DNA of 64,000 nucleotides from Rhodospirillales bacterium. GTDB taxonomy: Bacteria; Pseudomonadota; Alphaproteobacteria; Rhodospirillales; Casp-alpha2. Positions 1 to 8,096 of the stretch are shown here, one piece after another. How positions within the stretch are numbered: position 1 is the first letter of the stretch; each line of letters opens with the position of its first letter. The position numbers and the translations under genes are program-made. Where the stretch lies: assembly GCA_021775095.1 (NCBI GenBank), contig JAJFII010000006.1, positions 34,243 to 98,242 on the forward strand, given 5' to 3'. Below the pieces are notes generated by a model. That model had not been told where the DNA came from and searched no databases. It was given only the letters and a program-made list of their open reading frames with translations.

Positions 1-189
1 GAACCTGTGGCCTGCCAGGTGGAAATGGCGCTGCATACCAAACCGATCCTGCAGCAAATGAATATACCGACTTTTCACTTCCATAAAAAGGACGATGTCG
101 AAGAACTCAGTGACATTCTTGCCTACACTCAAATGTGCAAAAAACCGACGGCAATTTTAACCGATGCAGCCTTCTGGAGGGTCTCATAA
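1..189 (+). CDS. comD: Sulfopyruvate decarboxylase alpha subunit, C-terminal end (partial)
   Basis: The open frame runs in from the left edge and ends with TAA at 187-189, so only about the last 62 residues are present. The tail has the lysine-proline ending before a short aliphatic strand that closes the alpha subunit of sulfopyruvate or phosphonopyruvate decarboxylases. The stop overlaps the ATG of the next gene, which encodes the TPP-binding partner. That pairing of a split decarboxylase is the main evidence. The complex would convert 3-sulfopyruvate to sulfoacetaldehyde in the cytoplasm. Phosphonopyruvate decarboxylase is the alternative; the sulfite-exporter-like gene downstream favours the sulfonate reading. 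The start lies outside the window. Confidence 0.7.
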   Translation, partial: EPVACQVEMALHTKPILQQMNIPTFHFHKKDDVEELSDILAYTQMCKKPTAILTDAAFWRVS

Positions 190-752
190 TGATTAGAAAC
201 GAAGTTTTACAATCTATCGTCCCGGTTATTAAGGACGAATTGGTGATTTGTAACATTGGCAGCCCTTCCCAGGAACTGTTTCAACTGGACGATCAACCGA
301 GCACTTTTTACATGCTTGGTACCATGGGTCTGAGTTCTTCCATCGGTCTGGGCCTGGCCCTCGCCCAACCCCAAAAGGTCATAGCCATTGATGGCGACGG
401 TTCGGTTTTAACGAACTTGGGTACACTTCCGACCATTGCCAACAACGTCACTGACAACTTTATCCTGGTGATTATTGACAATGGAAGTTATGGCTCGACC
501 GGAGATCAGCCGACCTATGCGGGCATGAAAACCTCCTTAACCGCCGTTGCCAAAGCCTGTGGCTGCGAAAACGTGGTTGAATGTCGGGCGGAAGAAACTG
601 CCGACGAACTCAAAAAAGCCTTGGCCGCCAATCAGATGACGGTTATCGTTTGCAAATGTGAGTCTGGAAATGTCAAGGTTCCAGTCATATCCATGAATCC
701 CATCGTGATCCGTGAGCGGTTCATGGCAGAAGTCGCTAACCGCAACGCATAA
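189..752 (+). CDS. comE: Sulfopyruvate decarboxylase beta subunit (TPP-binding)
   Basis: 187 residues, typical of a stand-alone C-terminal TPP-binding subunit. It shows the pyrophosphate-binding pattern of ThDP enzymes: AIDGDGS at about residues 60-66, followed by a conserved DNGSYGSTGDQPT segment at about 98-110. The ATG at 189 overlaps the comD stop (TAATG), which implies translational coupling; an upstream in-frame start at 135 lies inside comD and is rejected. With comD it forms the heteromeric decarboxylase of sulfolactate or sulfopyruvate breakdown. A terminator follows, and then a sulfite-exporter-like gene, consistent with sulfite being the end product. Phosphonopyruvate cannot be excluded as substrate. 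Confidence 0.8.
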   Translation: MIRNEVLQSIVPVIKDELVICNIGSPSQELFQLDDQPSTFYMLGTMGLSSSIGLGLALAQPQKVIAIDGDGSVLTNLGTLPTIANNVTDNFILVIIDNGSYGSTGDQPTYAGMKTSLTAVAKACGCENVVECRAEETADELKKALAANQMTVIVCKCESGNVKVPVISMNPIVIRERFMAEVANRNA

Positions 753-787
753 GATCCCATGGCCTCCGGTCCTGGAAACCTGAAATC

Positions 788-829
788 AACCCTGCGGTGC
801 CTTGCCACGGTGCCTCAGGGTTGTTTTTT
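788..829 (+). terminator. Rho-independent terminator after comE
   Basis: AACCCTG at 788-794 pairs with CAGGGTT at 816-822, with further GC pairing inside the stem, and TTTTTT follows at 824-829. It closes the comDE transcript and means the downstream transporter gene needs its own promoter or read-through. Confidence 0.75.
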
Positions 830-888
830 GCCCTGCAACCGGATACCACCTAAGGTCTTCCGAATTCGAGATTTTCAGGTCACCATCC

Positions 889-1659
889 ATGTTGTTTCCT
901 TCCGTTCCTGGTGTGGAGTTTGACGCGCTCACCGTTGCCATGATTCTGGCGGTGTTTTTTGTCGGCGGGCTTGGCAAAGGAGCGATCGGTTTTGGTCTGC
1001 CAATAATTGTCATCTCCCTGCTCTCGTCGTTTGTACCGGTTAGTTTTGGCATCGCCCTGAATGCAATCCCGCCGGTTCTTCTCAATGTCTGGCAGGCCAC
1101 TCACAAAGCCTCCGTCGTCAGCAATGCCCGGCGGATTTGGCCGGTTCTGCTTGGTCTCGGCCTGGGCATTGCTGCGACGACCTTTATTGTGACGGATGTT
1201 TCGCCAAACCTTCTTCTGGGGTTTACCGGCCTGGTCATTTTGGTTTTTTGCGCCAACTCCATTTGGGGAATGTCTTTCACAATTCCAAAAAAACGGGAAA
1301 AACCCCTTGGCCTGATTATTGGTTCTTTATGTGGGATTCTCGGCGGTTTGACTTCGGTCAGTGTTCCGCCGTTTCTGGCCTTTCTGGTTTCGCTCAAACT
1401 GCCTAAAGACGAATTTGTTTCAACCCTTGGCCTGTATTTTGTCACCGCCAGCGTCTGTTTGATTATCGCTTTCAGCTCGGTTGGTTTGTTGACCCTGGCA
1501 TTTATTCCCCTTGCCACTGCCTGCACGGCTGTCACCGCCATTGGCATGTGGTGCGGGATTAAGGTGCGCGACAAACTGGATCAGAAAAAATTTTACAATG
1601 CGGTCCTGGCGATGCTTGCCCTGATCAGTCTTAATCTGGTACGCCGCGCTGTCTTTTAA
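889..1659 (+). CDS. TauE/SafE-family anion (sulfite) exporter
   Basis: 256 residues, almost entirely hydrophobic, with about eight membrane segments and the early glycine-rich GGLGKGAIGFGLP signature at residues 19-31 that is typical of the TSUP/TauE family. These inner-membrane carriers export sulfite, sulfoacetate and similar anions. The ATG at 889 is preferred; an in-frame start at 802 would lie in the preceding terminator and add a non-hydrophobic leader. Its place behind comDE suggests export of sulfite released during C3-sulfonate degradation. Substrate assignment is by context only. Confidence 0.8.
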   Translation: MLFPSVPGVEFDALTVAMILAVFFVGGLGKGAIGFGLPIIVISLLSSFVPVSFGIALNAIPPVLLNVWQATHKASVVSNARRIWPVLLGLGLGIAATTFIVTDVSPNLLLGFTGLVILVFCANSIWGMSFTIPKKREKPLGLIIGSLCGILGGLTSVSVPPFLAFLVSLKLPKDEFVSTLGLYFVTASVCLIIAFSSVGLLTLAFIPLATACTAVTAIGMWCGIKVRDKLDQKKFYNAVLAMLALISLNLVRRAVF

Positions 1660-1685
1660 CGTCTCGCAGGGTTAATCTTGAATAG

Positions 1686-1726
1686 GTGAAGGCTTAGGGT
1701 CCCCAGACCCGCGCTTAAGTCTTCAC
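1686..1726 (+). repeat. Large hairpin between the TauE-like and SBP genes
   Basis: GTGAAGGCTTA (1686-1696) pairs with TAAGTCTTCAC (1716-1726) with one G-T pair, and GGGTC (1697-1701) pairs with GACCC (1706-1710) inside it. There is no T-run afterwards. It may end the TauE-like transcript by a Rho-dependent route or form part of the leader of the binding-protein mRNA. Confidence 0.5.
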
Positions 1727-1799
1727 ACAGACGTTACTCCCGCTCCCGGGAGAGCTCATATATGGTCATACACTGATTAAACCTGTGGGGGGAAACACC

Positions 1800-3377
1800 A
1801 TGATTAATAACAAAATGATCGGCGCGGCGTTGGTTGCGGCTGCGGTGACAGCGATTGCAGCCCCGGCCTCTGCCAAGCTGTTTCGTTGGGCGTCGGCAAC
1901 AGACCCACAGACAATGGACCCGCACGCCACCAATTCGGCGCCGGTGCTCGGTTTTTTAAATAACGTATACGAAGGCCTTGTCCGCCGGAACAAACAAATG
2001 AAAATCGAAGCCGCTCTGGCCGAAAGCTGGCAGCCTCTAGGCACCAGTGGCTGGCGGTTTAAGCTGCGCCAGGGTGTGAAATTTCATGATGGATCGGATT
2101 TTACGGCCGAAGACGTTCTGTTTTCCTATGAGCGCGCCTCCTCCAAGGATTCCGATGTGCGGTCGTGGTTCGCCCCGGTGAGTGAGGTCAAGGTCGTCGA
2201 CGCCCATACGGTCGATTTTATGACCAAAGCCGCAAATCCCTTGTTTCCGGGCTCCATCGCCAATTTTATGATTTTGGATAAGGGGTGGGCCGAAACCAAC
2301 GGCAGCCAGCGGCCGAGCCGGGAGAAGGAAAATTTCGCCACGCGCAATGTCAACGGTACCGGTGCCTTTCAAGTCGATGTGCGCGACCCCGGCGTCCGCA
2401 CCGAACTGGTGCCGCATGGGGGGTGGTGGGACAAACCACAACATAATCTGACCCGCGCCGTCTTCACGCCCATAAAAAATAAAGCGACGGGCATTGCGGC
2501 ACTGATCTCTGGCGAGATCGATTTTATTGAACCGATCCCCCTGCAGGATGTGGCGCGGTTAAAAAACACGGCAGGATTTACCGTTCACGAAGGCGTTGAA
2601 GCACGAGTCGTGATGCTGGGTTTTGGCCATGATCGCGATAAGCTCAAATATTCTGAGGAAACCAAAGACAAAAACCCGTTCCTCGATGCGCGGGTACGCA
2701 AGGCGGTTTATCAGGCGATCAATGTGGACGCCCTGATCAGCAAGGTGATGCGTGGCAACGCGGCGCCGGCGTCGCAGCTTGTCAGCCCGGCGATGAAGGG
2801 GTTCACCGGCAAACTGGCCAACCGCATGGCCTTTGATACACAATCGGCCAAAAAATTGTTATCCGAGGCGGGTTACGCGACCGGGTTCAGTTTTGGCCTG
2901 ATGTGCCCGAACGACCGGTATATAAACGACGAAGCCATTTGTCGGGCGGTTGCCAGCATGTTGTCGAAGGTTGGCGTCAAAGCCAAACTGAGCACCATGC
3001 CGGTGCGTGGCTACTGGCCGGAACTCCGGGCCGATAATTTTGATATGTATATGCTGGGCTGGTCGCCGGGGACCTTTGATGCGGAACATCCAATCCGGTT
3101 TTTGGCAGCGACGCCTAACAAGGAATTGAAGTTGGGCAGCTGGAACTTCGGCGGATATTCCAACCCCCGCGTCGACGCCTTGTTGCCGCAATTGCAAAAG
3201 GAACTGGATGATACCAAACGCCAGGCAATGATCGACGAAACCCATCAAATTCTGTTTGATGACGTAGCTTATGTGCCGATGTACATTCAACCGCTGGTCT
3301 GGGGATCAAAGGACAATATCAAACTGACCCAGCGAACCGACAATTTTTTTATCCTGCGATGGGTAACCGTTAACTAA
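1800..3377 (+). CDS. ABC transporter substrate-binding protein, family 5 (peptide/oligosaccharide type)
   Basis: 525 residues with a Sec signal peptide of about 25 residues ending APASA. The mature start carries the family-5 pattern ATDPQTMDPH, followed by YEGLVRRNK and the conserved LRQGVKFHDGSDFTAEDV block near residues 80-97. A GGGGGGAA ribosome site lies just before ATG 1800. This periplasmic protein would capture a peptide-like or other oligomeric ligand and deliver it to the permeases encoded at 5380-7289. Unusually, it converges on that operon instead of leading it. A strong terminator lies 24 bases after its stop. The ligand cannot be read from sequence. Confidence 0.9.
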   Translation: MINNKMIGAALVAAAVTAIAAPASAKLFRWASATDPQTMDPHATNSAPVLGFLNNVYEGLVRRNKQMKIEAALAESWQPLGTSGWRFKLRQGVKFHDGSDFTAEDVLFSYERASSKDSDVRSWFAPVSEVKVVDAHTVDFMTKAANPLFPGSIANFMILDKGWAETNGSQRPSREKENFATRNVNGTGAFQVDVRDPGVRTELVPHGGWWDKPQHNLTRAVFTPIKNKATGIAALISGEIDFIEPIPLQDVARLKNTAGFTVHEGVEARVVMLGFGHDRDKLKYSEETKDKNPFLDARVRKAVYQAINVDALISKVMRGNAAPASQLVSPAMKGFTGKLANRMAFDTQSAKKLLSEAGYATGFSFGLMCPNDRYINDEAICRAVASMLSKVGVKAKLSTMPVRGYWPELRADNFDMYMLGWSPGTFDAEHPIRFLAATPNKELKLGSWNFGGYSNPRVDALLPQLQKELDDTKRQAMIDETHQILFDDVAYVPMYIQPLVWGSKDNIKLTQRTDNFFILRWVTVN

Positions 3378-3400
3378 CGCGGGCCGCAAGACCTGATCAT

Positions 3401-3436
3401 AAAACGCCCCGCGGGAGACACTTGCGGGGCGTTTTT
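3401..3436 (+). terminator. Strong terminator after the SBP gene, possibly bidirectional
   Basis: AAAACGCCCCGC (3401-3412) is the exact complement of GCGGGGCGTTTT (3424-3435), an 11-12 bp stem with an 11-base loop and a T-run. The A-run on the left arm would also serve the opposite strand, where the transporter operon ends at 3627. Nothing else was recognised in 3437-3626. Confidence 0.9.
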
Positions 3437-3626
3437 GGGTTTTGTTTGCCCATGTTTTTCGTGAAAAATGCCCTTCGGCCGATAGCTGGCGGCATTCTCA
3501 CCGACAATCCGCGCTCCCAACGGGGCTTCGAACACAACGTCCTGAGATGTCACATTTGGTCCCTCGGAACGATATCTGCCCGGGTTCTAAAACGTCGGCT
3601 GGTTACCGAAACCTGTCGATGGCTGC

Positions 3627-5378
3627 CTAATTTCTGGCCTCCGCCATGAGCGTTTCAGGGTCTGCCAGCAGATCCAAAGACGGCATTTCAGCCATTAACA
3701 ATTGGCTATAGGCGTGGCACGGGTTGTCAAAGAACGATTCTGAAGGCCCGGCTTCAACCACTTCGCCGTTGCGCATCACAACGATGGAATCTGACATTTG
3801 CCGGACGACCGGAAGATCGTGGCTGATGAACAAAATCGACAGTCCGAATTTTGCCTGGATGTCCTTGAACAGATTGAGGATCTGGGCCTGCACGGAGACG
3901 TCGAGGGCAGAAGTCGGTTCGTCACAGATCAGCAGGGTTGGACGGGCAACCAAGGCACGGGCAATGGCAATTCGTTGGCGCTGACCGCCAGAAAACTGGT
4001 GCGGATATTTCAACAGCGCACTTTGCGGCAATCCGACCAGGGCCAGCATGGACGCGGCGATTTTGCGCGCCTCACCCGGATGTGTGGCGAGGCCGTAGAA
4101 TTTTATCGGTTCGCTGATGATGTTTTCGACCCGCCACCGGTTGTTGAGGGACGAATAGGGATCCTGGAAGATCATCTGGATTTGCCGGCGCGACGGGTCA
4201 TTGGTTGGTCGTTTGTGAGCCAGTTCCAGTTGCCGCTCGAGGAAGGAAACCCGGCCTTCGCGGGTTGGATTGATCCCGACGATGGCTTTTGCGACGGTTG
4301 ATTTACCACTTCCACTCTCACCGACAAGCCCCAGGGTTTCGCCCCGGCCAATTCGAAAGCTGACGCGGTTTGCCGCCTGGAACTCCGTGCGTTTTTGAAA
4401 TAACGACGGGCGGGACGAAAAAACCACTGACAGATTCTCTACCGCGATGACCGCATCGTCGGGGTCCGGTCCGGTTTGGGATCCGCCCAGCAACCATTCG
4501 GCAGCAAATTCCGCGCTGGCACCGGGCACCGAGCAGGCGGTATCGATGCTCAGGGGATCGCGCGACTGCAATTCCGGGAAGCGGGCAACCCGTTTATTTA
4601 GGCGCGGCACGGATGCCACAAGGCTGCGCGTATAGGGCTGTTTGGGGCGGCCCAATACGTCGCCTGTGGTTCCCCGCTCGACACAGGTGCCGTTCAACAA
4701 AACGGAGACACAATCGGTGATTTCGGCGATCACACCCATATCGTGAGTGATCAATAATATCGCCACCCCCCGGTCCTTGGCGAGTTTTTTAATCAGCCCC
4801 AGGATCTGTTTTTGTACGGAAACATCGAGGGCCGTCGTCGGTTCGTCGGCAACGATCACATCGGGTTCAGATGCCAGGGCCAGGGCAATCACCACCCGCT
4901 GGCGCATACCGCCAGAAAATTGATGGGGATAGTCTTTCATCCGGGTTTTCGCGTCGCGAATACCGACGTCGTTGAGCAAGTGCAGGGCCCGGGCCCTGCC
5001 CTCATCGTCGGTCAGTGGCAAATGTTGGAGAATGGTTTCCAGCAACTGGTCCTCGATGGTCAGCAAGGGATTGAGGCTGGTTTGCGGGTCCTGGAAAATC
5101 ATGCTGATGCGGTTGCCACGCAAGCCGTGCCAGGCGGCGGAATCGAGGGTCGTTAATTCCTGTTTATCGAGAACGATGGACCCGCCAGTGACCCGTCCAG
5201 TGCCCGGCAACAGGCCGAGGATGGCGGCACCAATGGTCGATTTTCCAGCACCCGATTCGCCGACCAAACCATGGACCTCGCCGCGTTCCAGGTGCAAATC
5301 ATAATTGGACACAGCGATATGGGCACCAAACCGCGTCGGGAACTCGACCGTTAGGTCCTTTATTTCCAGCAAAGCCAT
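3627..5378 (-). CDS. Dual ATP-binding subunit of a peptide-type ABC importer (DppD-DppF fusion)
   Basis: 583 residues holding two complete ATPase domains. Domain 1 has Walker A GESGAGKST (about 40-48), signature FSGGMRQR and Walker B VIVADEPT. Domain 2 has GESGSGKST, FSGGQRQR and LLICDEPT, with the usual ISHD/ITHD switch histidines. It is thus the natural fusion of the two ATPases of Opp/Dpp systems (YejF/GsiA layout). It starts one base after the stop of the DppC-like permease and is the last gene of a three-gene minus-strand operon. It powers uptake by the permeases at 5380-7289, presumably with the binding protein at 1800. Confidence 0.93.
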   Translation of the reverse strand: MALLEIKDLTVEFPTRFGAHIAVSNYDLHLERGEVHGLVGESGAGKSTIGAAILGLLPGTGRVTGGSIVLDKQELTTLDSAAWHGLRGNRISMIFQDPQTSLNPLLTIEDQLLETILQHLPLTDDEGRARALHLLNDVGIRDAKTRMKDYPHQFSGGMRQRVVIALALASEPDVIVADEPTTALDVSVQKQILGLIKKLAKDRGVAILLITHDMGVIAEITDCVSVLLNGTCVERGTTGDVLGRPKQPYTRSLVASVPRLNKRVARFPELQSRDPLSIDTACSVPGASAEFAAEWLLGGSQTGPDPDDAVIAVENLSVVFSSRPSLFQKRTEFQAANRVSFRIGRGETLGLVGESGSGKSTVAKAIVGINPTREGRVSFLERQLELAHKRPTNDPSRRQIQMIFQDPYSSLNNRWRVENIISEPIKFYGLATHPGEARKIAASMLALVGLPQSALLKYPHQFSGGQRQRIAIARALVARPTLLICDEPTSALDVSVQAQILNLFKDIQAKFGLSILFISHDLPVVRQMSDSIVVMRNGEVVEAGPSESFFDNPCHAYSQLLMAEMPSLDLLADPETLMAEARN

Positions 5379-5379
5379 G

Positions 5380-6312
5380 CTAGCGCAGCCTGGGATTCAG
5401 GGCGTCGCGCAAAAAATCGCCCAATACGTTGACGGATATGATCAGCAGGATGAGGGCGGCGCTGGGAAACAACACAACCCACCATTCGCCGGAAAACATA
5501 TAACTGGTACCAATGCGGATCAGGGTGCCCAACGAGGGTTGATCGGCGGGCACACCGACCCCCAAAAACGACAGCGTCGCCTCGAGTAAAATGGCAACGG
5601 CCAGATCGACGGTCATGATCACCATCAAAGGCCCCAGGATATTTGGCAGGATATGGACAAACATTACCCGCCAGGGGGACAGACCCATGATCTCTGCGGC
5701 CTGAACATATTCTTTGTTGCGTTCTACGAAGGTCGAGGCCCGGGCCATGCGGGCAAAATTAACCCAGAGCGACAGGCCAATGGCGACCACCAGGACAAAA
5801 AACATCAGCCGGTCATGGGCATCTCCCGGCAAGATGCCGCGGGCAATGCCATCGATCAACAGCGCTGTTAAGATGGCCGGCAGGGACAACTGCACGTCGG
5901 CAATGCGCATGACAATCATATCAAAGCGGCCGCCCAGATAACCGGCCGCCAGGCCGAGACCGACCCCAAGGACCACGGCGAACAGGATCGAGACGGCACC
6001 GATCATTATCGACAGACGTGCGCCATAGAGGATCGACGAAATCAAATCCCGGCCCTGGTCATCGGTACCGAGGAGAAAACGTGCTTCGCCTTCGGCGATC
6101 CAAACCGGTGGGATCAGGGAATCCAATAAATCAAAGGAACTTAAATCATAGGGGTTGTTCGGTGCAAGGAACGGAGCGAGGACCACAGCGATTCCAATCA
6201 CGACAACAAAGGCGGCGGCAATCAGGGCTGCCGGCGACCGGAGAAACAGATATAAAACTTCCGATTCAAGGGAAACCCGCCGCCACCAGTTTTGCAGATT
6301 GTGTACGGTCAT
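5380..6312 (-). CDS. ABC importer permease, DppC type
   Basis: 310 residues with one N-terminal membrane segment, a periplasmic stretch containing LLGTDDQGRDLIS at about residues 80-92 (the family hallmark GTDxxGRD), and then five more membrane segments. The cytoplasmic coupling loop reads YVQAAEIMGLSPWRVMFVH. ATG 6312 overlaps the stop of the upstream permease by four bases (ATGA). It forms the membrane channel with the DppB-type partner. Confidence 0.93.
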   Translation of the reverse strand: MTVHNLQNWWRRVSLESEVLYLFLRSPAALIAAAFVVVIGIAVVLAPFLAPNNPYDLSSFDLLDSLIPPVWIAEGEARFLLGTDDQGRDLISSILYGARLSIMIGAVSILFAVVLGVGLGLAAGYLGGRFDMIVMRIADVQLSLPAILTALLIDGIARGILPGDAHDRLMFFVLVVAIGLSLWVNFARMARASTFVERNKEYVQAAEIMGLSPWRVMFVHILPNILGPLMVIMTVDLAVAILLEATLSFLGVGVPADQPSLGTLIRIGTSYMFSGEWWVVLFPSAALILLIISVNVLGDFLRDALNPRLR

Positions 6313-7289
6313 GATCCGGTCGTTCCCGCTACCCGGATGCGCGGGTCAATCACAATGTAGAGCAGATCAACAATCAGATTGACGATCACAAACAGCAGGG
6401 CAATCAGGATCAGGTAAACCGACATCACCGGGATATCGACGAACTGGATGGATTCCAAAAACAACAGGCCCAGCCCCGGCCACTGAAAAACACTTTCCGT
6501 AACAATAGCAAAGGCGATAATTCCGCCAAACTGCAAGCCAATGATGGTGACTACCGGAACCAGGGTGTTTTTGAGGGCGTGGCGGTAATAAATGGATCGC
6601 CACGACAGGCCCCGGGCGATGGCAAAATTCAGATAATCCGAGCGCAGCACTTCCTGCATTTCAGAACGCACCAGACGCATCGTCAGGGTCAGTTGGTAAA
6701 GCCCCAGGGTCAATGCCGGCAGGATCAGGGACCGCCAGCCGTCAAGCGTAAAAAAATTGGATTTCCACCAACCCAGTTGCACCGTATCGCCCCGCCCGAA
6801 GGTCGGTAACCAGGCCAATTGGGCACCGAATAGGTAAATCAGGGAGATACCGATTACAAAAGTTGGCAGGGAAACGCCGATCAGGGTCACCAATAACAGG
6901 GCGCTGGAGGTTTTCCGGTCGGGATGAATGGCCGTATATATACCGGCCGGAATTCCCACTAACAAAGAAATGACCAGGGAAACAAAAGCCAGCTCGATGG
7001 TCGCCGGCAGCCGCGACTTTATCAATTCGCCAATGGGTTGGCGGGTGCGGTAGGAAAAACCAAAGTGTCCGGTCACCATATTTTTGACAAACCGGGCAAA
7101 CTGCACGGGCACGGCATCGTTTAATCCAAGTTCCTCACGCAGTCGTTCCTGATCCTCGATCGAGGTTTCCTGCCCGACCATTTGCGCGATCGGGTCGCCG
7201 ACAAATCGAAATAACGAAAAGGCAATGATAGCAACAGCCAGCATCACAAATACCGACTGGGCAAGGCGGTTGAGAATGAGGGGGATCAT
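6309..7289 (-). CDS. ABC importer permease, DppB type
   Basis: 326 residues, six predicted membrane segments. The N-terminal leader RLAQSVFVMLAVAIIAFSLF is followed by the DppB pattern LREELGLNDAVPVQF at about residues 50-64 and a GHFGFSYRTRQPI motif. The coupling loop reads NFAIARGLSWRSIYYRHAL. It is the first gene of the minus-strand operon 7289-3627. The 250 bases in front (7290-7541) must hold its promoter, but no consensus box stands out there. Confidence 0.93.
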   Translation of the reverse strand: MIPLILNRLAQSVFVMLAVAIIAFSLFRFVGDPIAQMVGQETSIEDQERLREELGLNDAVPVQFARFVKNMVTGHFGFSYRTRQPIGELIKSRLPATIELAFVSLVISLLVGIPAGIYTAIHPDRKTSSALLLVTLIGVSLPTFVIGISLIYLFGAQLAWLPTFGRGDTVQLGWWKSNFFTLDGWRSLILPALTLGLYQLTLTMRLVRSEMQEVLRSDYLNFAIARGLSWRSIYYRHALKNTLVPVVTIIGLQFGGIIAFAIVTESVFQWPGLGLLFLESIQFVDIPVMSVYLILIALLFVIVNLIVDLLYIVIDPRIRVAGTTGS

Positions 7290-7493
7290 CTGAAAACGGC
7301 TGCTCCTGATCGGTGATCCAAAGGGCCACGGTAAATCCCACCCTACTCTGAGTTTTCAGTCAGGTAAAAACAGTTTTGTGTTATCGGCTTTAGGGCAACG
7401 ACGGTTCCCGTATAATTGCAGCCAAATGGTCCCGGAACGGTTATATCAAACCCCGCAAACACGCTGATTAAGGACAATAGGGGATGGCCTCAA

Positions 7494-7524
7494 ATTAGAC
7501 TTCGTTCACGACGAATACTCTAAT
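7494..7524 (-). terminator. Hairpin after the TRAP/cupin operon
   Basis: ATTAGA (7494-7499) with TTCGT (7501-7505) pairs with ACGAA (7511-7515) and TCTAAT (7519-7524). On the minus strand it lies 17 bases beyond the cupin stop and is followed only by a short T-stretch, so it is a plausible but weak terminator. Confidence 0.45.
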
Positions 7525-7541
7525 CCAGCCGCGCCAGGTTC

Positions 7542-8096
7542 TCACCGGTCCGGATTGTCGATCTTGTCGACCCCGTCGATTAAAATAAAGGCAATCATGC
7601 AGGTTTCCGTCCCGCGGTTTGACCAGGCATGGTTGGTGCCCCGTTGTATCACCGTGTCGCCGGTTTTTAACAACACGTCTTCGTCGTCCATGAGCATGTA
7701 GATCTCGCCTTTCAGGATGACCGCATAATCGACGCTGTTGGTGCGGTGCATAAACGGATGACGGGCACCCTCGACAATGTTCGACGAGGCCCCCATATCT
7801 GCAAAGGCGGTTTTGCCATCCAGGGTTTTCATGACTTCTGAATCTTCAGGCGCAAATTCGATGACCCGAAACACCGTGCCAAGGGGCGGCGGGTGTAAAA
7901 CAAAAGGGCCGTCCACGGTCTCTTCGGCACCGTCAAACTCGGCCGGTGTTGTTGTGGTTTGCCACAAATTGGTCAGGGTTACCCCCGGCCGGGCCGGCCG
8001 TTGCAGGATATTTGTTGCATAACCATCGGATAGGCAAATCGCCTTGCCGTTTTTGTCGTGGCCGGTAACCACCCTGCGGGTTTTGATTGCCATCAT
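7542..8096 (-). CDS. Cupin-domain protein
   Basis: 184 residues. The C-terminal half carries the double-psi beta-barrel pattern: HRTNSVDYAVILKGEIYMLMDDEDVLLKTGD, then IQRGTNHAWSNRG, with histidines placed for metal binding. ATG 8096 overlaps the stop of the TRAP permease gene by four bases (ATGA); a longer in-frame extension to 8843 lies inside that permease gene and is rejected. As the last gene of the TAXI-TRAP operon it may act on, or isomerise, the imported organic acid. The enzymatic role is unknown. Confidence 0.88.
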   Translation of the reverse strand: MMAIKTRRVVTGHDKNGKAICLSDGYATNILQRPARPGVTLTNLWQTTTTPAEFDGAEETVDGPFVLHPPPLGTVFRVIEFAPEDSEVMKTLDGKTAFADMGASSNIVEGARHPFMHRTNSVDYAVILKGEIYMLMDDEDVLLKTGDTVIQRGTNHAWSNRGTETCMIAFILIDGVDKIDNPDR

